From Opisthocomus hoazin (lineage: Eukaryota; Chordata; Aves; Opisthocomiformes; Opisthocomidae): a stretch of DNA of 64,000 nt. Of this stretch, positions 36,181-44,637 are shown piece by piece. A model generated the notes under the pieces. The model did not search any database, was not told the DNA's origin, and was given only the letters and a program-made list of their open reading frames with translations. The stretch spans positions 24,683,979-24,747,978 of the forward strand of contig NC_134421.1 in the NCBI RefSeq assembly GCF_030867145.1. Reading direction: 5' to 3'. The position numbers were made by a program, and so were the translations under genes. Numbering within the stretch: position 1 is the stretch's first letter; every line of letters begins with the position of its first letter.

Positions 36181-39100
36181 GCTTTATAGGGCAGTTCTGT
36201 TCTCGCTTTGAGGCACCCCGCACTAACCAGTTCTGCACCAAAGGCACTGTACTTTATGGCCAGTTTGGTCTAGGATGATTTGTGTATTTCTATTTTCAAA
36301 TAGATCATTCACTCAAACTAACACAGACAGACCATTAATTCTCACTTTTACTGAAATTAAAAGGAACTTTTAGAAGGACTTACAGCAAAACCTAGAGGTG
36401 AGAATCACAGATTGTAAAGTAAGCACCTAAAAGTAAGGGCTGGTTACACTACATTTAAAAACAGTGAAGGGAACTGAGTGGCTCCAAAGTGCAGTTTGTC
36501 CCCTCTGAAGACCCCCTAAAAGTGCTTATTAAGAGAAATAACTAGCTAAAATGTGAACATCTAACTTCTGACATCTAAAGCTGAATGGCTACCTAGCTGA
36601 ATCACAGGCATTTGCTTGTTCAGTGAAAGCTGACAGTCAAGATCCTCAAAATTCATGCCGAAGTGTGGCCTGCCAGTGGGGAAACCTGTCTCCACTACAT
36701 TTGCCAAGATCTTGCATTTCCAGAGTTGAGATGAGTAGGCATCTCAACAAAAATCTTGATGCCAGCACATTTCATGCCCCCTGGCCTTTTCCAGCAGGCA
36801 ATCCCAGAGCATACTTCATTCACCTGACATCAAACGGTGCCGAGACAAAAGGTGTCTCTGTCACTTTGATTCAGGTCATCAGCGGGATGTGGAAAACCAA
36901 GGCTGGAGTCCCTGCTTCCGTAAGTATGGATTGATGCAACATGGGAAAGGTCTGAGCAAAGAAGCAGAAAATCCTTCCTATTTTGGGCCCCATCTTCTCG
37001 TAGAAAGATAGGCTCCTATCAAACGCTGCTCCAAGTCAAGTAGAAGTGAGGAATGAACCTGCACCTTTAGAAGAAGAAAGGACTTACATAAAAAACTTTC
37101 CCATCCCTAATGTCTAATGCAAGAAGGAACTTCATCAGTACTTAGCCTCCTGAGGATGCCTCGGCGCTGCTGCCTTAGTATCCCAGGCTGTGAAGTGTCT
37201 CACAGCGGCCCAGTTGGCCTGGTTTCAAAACGTCATAGATACCTACCTTTTTGGTACTTCTCTCTCCAATTACACTACGTGGATAGCCTGTCTGCCTAAT
37301 TCAGGGCCAAGGCTTCCATTACAGGGAGAGACATGAAGGAATTGGGCAAAGCAACACTGAACTCTAAACTCCACCCTCCATGCGAGACTCTTGTCCTCTG
37401 TCTGCACCTCTGGCCAAGACAAGCTCAGCTTATAAACACGCACGGAGATCTATTCAGGCCTCTACACTTGCTAAAAATGAGCAGAAGGTTTATGGTCCAA
37501 AATCCAGCAAAGTAGGCTTTTTGTGGTCAATATGCTTAGAGCTGAGCTGAAGAGGTTTCATTCACAGCCAAGGAGGTATAAAATGAAAAACCAACCACAA
37601 ACAAGACAAACCCCACCCAGAAATACACATTTCAGGGTTCAAAAGGTGACTCAGGCAGTGAGTGGATGAATGAGGGGATCATGGTTATCAGGAAGAGGCT
37701 CTTCTTATTGCCTAGGTACTATAAAAGTCGAGGGAGAAGTGACCTCCTGGTGAGACGTGGGCTGTAGATCTGGCCTCTGACAAAGCATCGAATGGTAGCG
37801 TGGTTACTGAGTCCACTCCTGCATCCCTCAGCGACTGGCAGGACAGCGTGGTTCAGAGAGAGAGAGGAAAAGTGAGCGCGCGCACACATGCGAACACAAA
37901 GATAACAATGGCCCACGTAGTTTACATTCTCTGTTAGTTCTTCAGCTGGTGTTTGCTAAGGGAGCTACTACTACAAATTCAAAGGGTGTCGTCTGTATTT
38001 TACTTGTTTAACTCTGCTGCAGTACAAAATCTCCTGCCTGGCTCCCAACTGGTCGAATGCCACCCTCAGACTGCTGCTGTGCAACGGGCTGGCTATAGCC
38101 ATTGTCACGACAAGCCTCTGCCCCAGCTCCACTGGGGAAATACAACTCTCCTGGGCGTGCTTCATCTAAAGTTTTATTGCCTTCATATACTTAACCTTAA
38201 TGCTCGTAACATTTCATTCAAATCTGAAAGTACTAATGATAAAAATCTCTTTAAATGCTATCATTATTTATTGTTGCATTACTACTAGGCAGGTATCTCA
38301 ATGGGTTTGATAAACTGCTTGCATAATATGTAGTTTTCACTTAAAATGTTGAATGACTAAGATTTTTATTTTAAACCACTGCTATAAAACATCACTGAAA
38401 ATGCCCCGAAGATGATAATCAGAACATATTTTCTTCTGGAAATATTTTAGTCATCAGAAAGGCAAGTTTACCTTGTGTGAATATGGAAGTGTTTGATGGA
38501 AGTAATTTGAGGCTTGTTCTGTTTTCTTCGAATCCTAACTCTGCAATGTGCTGATGTTTTTCTGTGCACTTTCATTTTTAACCAGGTAATCAAAGTACAC
38601 TTTAACCCCAAAGAACCATGTTAGTTAATAATAACATGGATTATAAGGAACAAATGCTATTTATCGTTGTGTCAAGCTTGCTGGGAATTGTCACAATGTT
38701 ATACTGAAATAGCCCTTGTCTTTAACTTTCGGGTCACACTCACTGTGGTTTAATATGACTCCTGCTTGTTTTCTAAGTTGACCCCTTAGGTGACAATTGA
38801 TCATTTGAGGATTCTTCTGAGTGTGGCTCCTGTTGAGATGAAGGCTAACAGAGAAAACACAGCTTATTATAAGAACAAATGAGCAATAAGAAATGTTTAA
38901 GATAGTTGTATGACAAGCATTGCATCATACTGCACCTTGAGAGATAAATACAGTTGAGGTGGTTTGCAAATTCCTATTTCAGTTGCTTTGCAGAACTTCC
39001 ATTTCCAAAGCCTTAAATCCACAGTTAGTAAGGCTGAGGTCTGAATTATATTAGTTTGTAAAATTTGAACAAAAGTTGATCTGATATACTTGAGAAGATG

Positions 39101-39400
39101 GGTAAAGAATAATTTAAAAAACCCCAAACTGATGCCAATTTTAAGGAAAAAAAATATTATGACTTGATTATTCATTTTACCAGGACTGTGCTATTTGCCA
39201 TACTAATACAGAGCGACCAACAGTGCCAGCCCCAAAGAATTTCTGTCCTGCTTGAGCCCTGACATGGGTGAACACAGAACACTTAAATGGGGATGGGGGG
39301 ATCAACAAATAAATAAATAAAAATCAAAGGCTCTTGCTTTGATCTGCCACTTCTCCGAACGTTTCAACACCGCGCCCTGAATACACAGAGCTGAACAGCA
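36181..39400. other. Gene-free DNA 5' of the DUSP6 CpG island
   Basis: AT-rich, no supported gene. Of note are an alternating purine/pyrimidine GCGCGCGCACACA at about 37876-37888 and a pair of diverging nuclear-receptor-like half-sites, TGACCC and AGGTGA, three bases apart at about 38780-38795. GC content rises sharply after about 39,360. Confidence 0.5.
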
Positions 39401-40592
39401 AGTGAAGGACCTGCTAAGAACAGCCTGGAAGGTCGCTGACTGTGGGCAAGGTGGACCGGACAGCCTACCCGTCCCGAGCGGCGGGACAACGCGCGTGCGG
39501 TGCGCGTCCCCCGAGCTGCACATCAGCCCGGGCAAACCCCCCCGCTCGGGGTCGGGGCGAGGTTCCCGTGACACTTCGGTCCCACGTTCACGCAAGCCCC
39601 TGGAACAGACAGCAAGCCGGGACCCCCTCCGAGTCCCCGCTGGGGAGGATGTCGTTAGGGCCACCCGGGTGCCAGCCTTGCTTCAAGACGCAGCGCAGGA
39701 CGTGCCCGCTGTAATGAACACCACGGGCGCTTTCTGCGCAGAACACGCGGGGCTGCCGGTGCCGCTCGCTGTCCCCGGGGTCAGCGCCCTCGGGCCGCTC
39801 GCTGCCGAGGGAAGCTCCCCCAGCGGGGGTGAGCAGCCGCCAGCCCTGCAGCGCGGCACCGGCGCACACCAGACGAGCCCCTGAACAACAATCTGACTCC
39901 CGGGCCGACGCTGGCGGCGGGGTTAGCGCTGAGGCCGGGCTTCTCCCGGGTTATCTCCGCTCCCCGCTATTCACTTACCCGTTTCCTAACTCGCACCTTG
40001 GAACAGCCCCGCCCGGCTCAGCCTCCGGCCCCAGCTACCCCGGCGCCGCTCCGCCGGGCCCCGCAGCGTGCGGGGGGGACCGCAGCGCCGTCCCGCCCGG
40101 CCGGGGCGGCGGGGAAGCGGCGGGGGGCCCCACCCGGGAGGAGCCGGTGCTGCGGCTGCCAGGTGCGAGGAGCCGCGGGCCGGGCCGGGCGGCCGCCAGT
40201 CAGGCACCGGCTACCTGGCGGGGCCGGCGGCGCCGAGGCGGGCTGCTGTCCCCGGTCAGGTTTTTGGGGCGGCCCGCTCGGGGTTCAGCCGTGCCCGCAG
40301 GCTGCTCTGAGGCGGTACCGGCTGCCCGGCTGCACTTGGCGCGGCGAATAGAGCCGGGCCGCGTGGGAAGGGATTAGCTCGGGATTTACCCTTCACCCGC
40401 GCAGAGATCAGCTGAGGACAGGGGCTACCCGTCTCCCGAAAAACGGGATTCCCGGAGCGCCCTAACGAGAAGCCCGGCCGGGATCAGAGCTGGGGAATTA
40501 GGGGAGACGCGGCCAGCCCCCCGCGGGCGTCGGATTTAGGGAGAGAAAACAGGGAGGGACAGGAAAGGGGTGCCTTTCGCTCCGCCGCCGGC

Positions 40593-40680
40593 GGGGACGG
40601 GAGGGGAGGGGGGGTAGAGGGGAGGGAGGGCCGGGCCGCGCCCCCTCACCTGCCCCCGCCGCCCCCACCCCCCGCGCCGC
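40593..40680 (+). promoter_or_regulatory. DUSP6: G-tract block followed by C-tract block (GC-box / quadruplex region)
   Basis: 40593-40630 has at least six G runs of three or more separated by one to three bases, a textbook G-quadruplex pattern. It is followed by C runs to about 40675, including CCCCCGCCGCCCCCACCCCC. Both double as SP/KLF-type GC boxes. It lies 760-850 bases before the DUSP6 ATG. Confidence 0.6.
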
Positions 40681-40706
40681 GGCTGCCGCTTGTTTGCACT
40701 CGGCTT

Positions 40707-40730
40707 ATCCGGAGCGGAAATTCCTTTCCG
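40707..40730 (+). promoter_or_regulatory. DUSP6: ETS-type site cluster of the DUSP6 promoter
   Basis: ATCCGGAG at 40707-40714 abuts the palindrome-like CGGAAATTCCTTTCCG at 40715-40730. This gives GGA(A) cores on both strands: GGAG at 40711, GGAA at 40716, and TTCC at 40721 and 40726. DUSP6 transcription is known to be driven by ERK through ETS factors at a conserved promoter site, so this is the expected feedback input. A further CTTCCG lies at 40808-40813. Which core is the functional one cannot be told here. Confidence 0.6.
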
Positions 40731-40807
40731 TTTTTGTGAATGACAAACTCATTAACGATTCATCAACACAACCTGTTCCAGCCGGCCCGTCGCCGCGGCA
40801 ACAGCCC

Positions 40808-40880
40808 CTTCCGCGCTCCCCCATTGGCTGCGCCGCAGAATGTACCCATTGAGGCGGCCTGCCGTGGTGCCCATTGAGGA
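40808..40880 (+). promoter_or_regulatory. DUSP6: ETS site, inverted CCAAT box and CCCATTG repeats
   Basis: CTTCCG at 40808-40813 is the reverse complement of a strong ETS core (CGGAAG). ATTGG at 40823-40827 is an inverted CCAAT box (NF-Y type). The heptamer CCCATTG occurs at 40820, 40845 and 40870, so two further copies follow at exact 25-base steps, each continuing GAGG instead of GCTG or GG. Confidence 0.5.
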
Positions 40881-41094
40881 GCCGCCGGGCTGCGCGGGGC
40901 CGCGGCCGCGGGGCGCTGCGGGCGGGGAGCGGGGACGGGCAGCGGCGGCAGCGGCACCGCGCCTGAGCCCGCGCGGAGCGGGGGAGCACCGCTCGGCGGC
41001 GCGTTAATTGGATTTCATTCACTCGAGGCGGAGGAAAAGCCCAAGGGCTCGGGCTGCAGCGGCGATTAGGCAGGTTCATTCAGGGATTCATTGA

Positions 41095-41095
<1 letters not shown>

Positions 41096-41125
<30 letters not shown>

Positions 41126-41130
41126 GGAGA
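41096..41130 (+). repeat. A20 followed by (GA)n
   Basis: Twenty A at 41096-41115 pass directly into a GA repeat to about 41129. It lies 310-340 bases before the DUSP6 ATG, in the promoter or 5' UTR, and is likely length-variable. Confidence 0.9.
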
Positions 41131-41372
41131 CGGGGCAGGCTGGCTGGGCGCACGCAGGCACACGCTTGCACTTACACACCCGCTCGGACTTAGGGACACA
41201 CGCACACACACGCCGGGGCTGGGGCTGCTTCTCCCTCCCCGTGACTCCACCGCTGCCCGACGCGGGGGAGGCGGCGCGGGAGGGGGGGGCTGCGTGATTC
41301 ATTTTCCTGGGGCGGAGGGAGATAAGTTGTGGGGAGTTGGAGCGGTGCAGCCCGCCTCGCCGAGCCAGCCGC

Positions 41373-41384
41373 ATGCCTCTGTGA
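41373..41384 (+). promoter_or_regulatory. DUSP6: Minimal upstream ORF (Met-Pro-Leu-stop)
   Basis: ATG CCT CTG TGA lies 66 bases before the DUSP6 start codon. Its context (CCGC before ATG, C after) is moderate to weak. If transcribed in the 5' UTR it would be the sole upstream ATG and could tune DUSP6 translation through reinitiation. Confidence 0.4.
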
Positions 41385-41438
41385 GAGAGAGAGAGAGGGG
41401 CTCTTCCAGAGCACGCTCTGCTCCCCCCGTGCTTCCTC

Positions 41439-41841
41439 ATGCTAGATACGTTCAGACCCGTCCCTTTCGCGTCGGAAATGGCGATTAGTAAATCCGTGGC
41501 GTGGCTGAACGAGCAGCTGGAGATGGGCAACGACCGGCTGCTGCTGATGGACTGTCGGCCGCAGGAGTTGTACGAGTCGTCCCACATCGAGTCGGCCATC
41601 AACGTGGCCATCCCCGGCATCATGCTGCGGCGGCTACAGAAGGGCAACCTGCCCCTGCGCTCCCTCGTCGCCAGCAGCGAGGAGGACCGGGAACGCTTCG
41701 CTCGCCGGTGCGGCACCGACACGGTGGTGCTGTACGACGAGCACAGCCGCGACTGGAACGAGAACACGGGCGGCGAGTCCGTGCTGGGGCTGCTCCTCAA
41801 GCGCCTCAAAGACGAAGGCTGCAAGGCGTTTTATCTCGAAG
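41439..41841 (+). CDS. DUSP6: DUSP6 exon 1 coding part
   Basis: Codes residues 1-134 and the first base of codon 135: the ERK-docking half of the protein. The start is ATG 41439 because [14 protein letters not shown] aligns with the known N-terminus. Its Kozak context is poor (C at -3, C at +4), whereas the in-frame Met14 has G at -3 and G at +4. The donor is GTGAGA at 41842. The exon is very GC-rich, unlike exons 2 and 3, because it lies within the CpG island. Confidence 0.97.
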
Positions 41842-44637
41842 GTGAGAAGGGTCGCCCGGGGGAGTCGAGGGGAGAGATCGCTGCCTGCCTGCCTGGGGGC
41901 CGGGGGCTGCGGGTGTCGGGGAGGTGAGCCCCGCGGCTCGGAAGTGCGGCCCTGATCGTGAAAGAGGGAGGGGGGCGTCCGCCGCGTCCCCCGGGCATTG
42001 CACGCTGACGCTCCGGGAGGGCGCGGAGCCGGGCAGAGGGCTTTTCCCCCTGCCCTCTCGCCCCCGCCCCCAGGATCCCTGTCCTCGCTTTGTTTAAGGA
42101 GACCTGGAGGGCTGGCGCGGCTGCAGCAGCCCGGGGAGGACGGGGCTAGCGGGGAGCCCGGGGAGGGCAGGGGGGAAGGGGTTGCGCCCGAGACCTCTCC
42201 CCAGAGGTCCCCGCGGGGCGAAGCGGCACGGAGCTTTAATCTTCGCTGTGCCGAGCCCTCCGCCGCAGCGGGAGATTTTCTGGAGCCTTCTTTTAGGTTA
42301 GTCCTTCTGCGGCAGAGTGTGACCTTTTTTTTTCCCTTTTTCCCGGGGCTCGGGAGGGTGGGAAGCAGATGCCCGTCTGCAGACAGGGCTGTATCGAGGA
42401 AGTAAGCCGGCTTGCCATCTTACATCATGTTGCATTTCCCCCCCCCCCCCTTTTTATTTTCTCTCCCCAGGTGGTTTCAGCAAGTTCCAGGCCGAGTTCG
42501 CCCTGCACTGCGAAACTAACCTAGACAGTTCGTGTAGCAGCAGCTCTCCTCCTTTGCCAGTCCTGGGCTTGGGAGGCCTCCGAATCAGCTCCGATTCCTC
42601 ATCAGACATTGAATCTGACATTGACAGAGACCCCAACAGTGCCACCGACTCCGATGGCAGCCCTCTCTCCAACAACCAGCCTTCCTTCCCGGTGGAGATT
42701 TTACCCTACCTCTACTTAGGCTGTGCCAAGGACTCCACGAATCTGGACGTTTTAGAAGAGTTTGGCATTAAATACATCTTGAATGTTACCCCCAACCTGC
42801 CTAACCTCTTTGAAAACGCCGGCGAATTTAAGTACAAACAGATCCCGATCTCTGACCACTGGAGCCAAAATCTGTCTCAGTTCTTTCCTGAGGCCATCTC
42901 CTTTATAGGTGAGACCCGGTTATTTGCTAACGGCTGTATGTCAAGCGGCAGAATTCAGTTTCTTTTCAAGTATTCACGAGATTTCGGGCGAGAAGCGGTA
43001 GCGGCGTTTCTGGCAGTCTCCAGGGGATGCCCCGCATTCCGGTCCTAAAGCCGGCTGAAGCTGAGGGGCGGGTGGGGGCTGCGTGGGGGTTCATTGAGGA
43101 GCCCCGGTGCATTTGTAGGCGGTGTTTGCCGGTTGCAGACGTGTGCCTGGTTTGGCCGGCTGTGGGATTCCTCCCTGAGCCGTTTGTATCGGAGCTGGGG
43201 ACTGGGCAATGCGCAGGATGGGGCGGGGGGGGAATATTTTTAAATCTCTTCCTGACAGGGTGGGAGGGAGGTAAACGAACCCGGGGTCGATAGCTTATTC
43301 GTCCTTTTTTGTGTGTGTGTGGGTTTTTTTTCTTCTTCTTGAGGTTACTGAAGAGCAGTATAATCAAAAGAAACGATCTGGGGAAGCTAACTTTAGCTTT
43401 TAAATGCAAGTTATTCATAACCCGTATCCCTGGCTAATGTATAGTCAGAGCTTTAATTAAATCTCGTGGTAATAATGATATACCTCTTGGGCTCGGTGCC
43501 TCGGTTAGCCAGCCCTTAAGACATTATCCGTCAGCTTTGGAAACACGTCCCCTTGGGCTCAAGGAGTTCTGGTTAAAATCTGCGCCCTCCTTCTTTTCGG
43601 GGAGGACTAAAATCACCCCGTCGGGGTGCGGTGGAGTGGGCACCGCATTATCTGTTGGGAAGCTGTCCTGTAATCCGGTTGAATGATACCGGTAATAGTG
43701 GAGAATGTAGGTAATCTGAGCCCAGCAGGAAGAAATGTGGGCTGGAAGCCACAAAGAAACTAATCTCCAGGCATTGTAATGCATTTCCTATTACAAAGGA
43801 ACCCATTTTCAACCAATGTTGACAGCCTGTTCCTCCTAATGGGCTGTCCCCTGTGACTTCCCTCATTCTTTTAAAATGCTTGAATACCTCCATTGTTAGC
43901 TGCACAACAGTTGGAGAATAATTTAATAGACCTTTGCAGTCTGCTGGTCTGTATAAAAGGCATTCAGTGACATATTGCAGGATTTCCATGCTGGGGCAAG
44001 GGTACTGTAAGAATTTAAGGCAAATCTCCAGGCGAGAGCGTGTCTTTCAAAACTGACTTTTGAAACAGTGTCATGCATCGTATCCTGCTCCCTTTGTCTC
44101 ACTCTTAGTTTTCTCAGCCGTTGGACTCTCTGGCAGATATACGTAGGGGGGTGGATTCTCCTCTTGTCCTGGTTTTAAGCCGGGGAAGTTAACTCTTGCG
44201 TTGCATTGCTGGCCACTGAGATCAGAATCGTCCTTTCTCTCTGCTTGATACTCATCTCACTTGTGTTAAGAGATCGGTTACCAACTCCCTGTCTTACGTG
44301 TCCTTCTGTGCCTCTTTGTCTCTGTACAGATGAAGCACGGGGGAAGAACTGTGGCGTCCTGGTGCATTGTTTAGCAGGGATCAGCCGCTCGGTCACAGTG
44401 ACGGTGGCCTACCTCATGCAGAAGCTCAACTTGTCCATGAACGATGCCTACGATATCGTCAAGATGAAGAAGTCCAACATTTCGCCCAACTTCAACTTCA
44501 TGGGTCAGCTGCTGGACTTTGAGCGGACTCTGGGGCTGAGCAGCCCCTGTGACAATCGAGTGCCGAACCAGCAGCTGTACTTCACCACCCCTTCCAACCA
44601 GAACGTCTTTCAGGTGGACTCCCTGCAGTCCACGTGA
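41439..44637 (+). CDS. DUSP6: DUSP6 / MKP-3, ERK-specific dual-specificity phosphatase (complete, 3 exons)
   Basis: Removes phosphate from the Thr and Tyr of activated ERK1/2 in the cytoplasm and so ends FGF/RAS/ERK signalling; ERK in turn induces the gene. Coding exons 41439-41841, 42471-42908 and 44330-44637 total 1,149 bases, 382 residues plus TGA, close to the 381 of the human protein. Domains in order: rhodanese-like MAPK-binding domain (about 30-147) with the docking motif LRRL at 63-66; Leu-rich export-type stretch near 113-122; acidic Ser-rich linker (154-198) with SP sites at Ser160 and Ser198, the positions of ERK-targeted serines; catalytic domain (about 206-350) with general acid Asp263 and the active-site loop HCLAGISRS, nucleophile Cys294 and Arg300. 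All key residues are present. Introns follow GT-AG, both phase 1. No frame damage is seen. Confidence 0.98.
41842..42470 (+). other. DUSP6: DUSP6 intron 1
   Basis: 629 bases, phase 1, GTGAGA...CTCTCCCCAG. The first half is CpG-rich. The 3' end carries T8 at 42327-42334 and a C13 run at 42438-42450 inside the pyrimidine tract, followed by TTTTTATTTTCTCTCCCCAG. Confidence 0.95.
42438..42450 (+). repeat. DUSP6: Homopolymer C13 in the intron 1 splice-acceptor tract
   Basis: Thirteen C bases end 20 bases before the acceptor AG. The tract forms the upstream half of the polypyrimidine region and is likely length-variable. Confidence 0.9.
42471..42908 (+). CDS. DUSP6: DUSP6 exon 2
   Basis: 438 bases, exactly 146 codons, with phase 1 at both ends. 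It codes the end of the rhodanese-like domain, the Ser/Asp-rich linker with the SP sites, and the first part of the catalytic domain through the general-acid loop ISDHWSQN (Asp263). Its loss would keep the frame but remove the general acid. The donor is GTGAGA at 42909. Confidence 0.97.
42909..44329 (+). other. DUSP6: DUSP6 intron 2
   Basis: 1,421 bases, phase 1, GTGAGA...TCTGTACAG. It holds a short TG/T-rich stretch at 43302-43345 and AT-rich, TAAT-containing sequence at 43380-43480. No other gene is seen. Confidence 0.95.
44330..44637 (+). CDS. DUSP6: DUSP6 exon 3 coding part
   Basis: Codes residues 281-382: the phosphatase loop ([10 protein letters not shown], Cys294 and Arg300), the helical bundle around [20 protein letters not shown] and the C-terminal tail ending DSLQST. 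The stop TGA is at 44635-44637. Confidence 0.97.

Larger units (their letters stand above)
41004..41438 (+). other. DUSP6: DUSP6 5' UTR / proximal promoter (start site not fixed)
   Basis: No TATA box is evident. The stretch from about 41004 carries TTAATTGGATTTCATTC and further TTCATTCA-like words at 41074-41092. Then come A20 plus GA repeats at 41096-41129, C/A-rich sequence, a homopurine GA tract at 41383-41397 and a CT-rich run into the ATG. The only ATG between 41000 and the coding start is at 41373, giving a three-codon upstream frame. The transcription start is not placed; a 5' UTR of some 350-450 bases would be in line with other vertebrate DUSP6 genes. Confidence 0.45.
39401..42420. 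promoter_or_regulatory. DUSP6: CpG island of DUSP6
   Basis: About 3 kb of CpG-dense sequence that starts about 2 kb before the DUSP6 ATG and runs through exon 1 into intron 1. Its boundaries are approximate, set where CpG density falls. Long open frames on both strands inside it (up to 182 codons at 39829-40377) follow from the low stop-codon density of GC-rich DNA. The part before 40.5 kb could hold a divergent non-coding transcript, as many CpG-island promoters do, but nothing in the sequence proves one. Confidence 0.85.

Noticed and set aside
39402-40377. Overlapping frames of 160 and 182 codons 5' of DUSP6
   Set aside because: GC-rich CpG-island DNA has few stop codons. Frames are open on both strands over the same bases, and the Pro/Arg/Ala/Gly-rich translations show no family pattern.
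41091-41297. Lys-rich upstream frame overlapping the A20 tract
   Set aside because: It starts at TTG, not ATG, and its Lys/Arg/Glu content is the translation of A20 and GA repeats.
41294-41488. Upstream frame overlapping the DUSP6 start codon
   Set aside because: Its first codon is GTG; the only ATG in the leader region is at 41373, in the three-codon frame.
41066-41824. 252-codon minus-strand frame opposite DUSP6 exon 1
   Set aside because: It is the shadow of the conserved exon 1 coding frame and leader; its Ser/Arg-rich content follows from the opposite strand's codon use.
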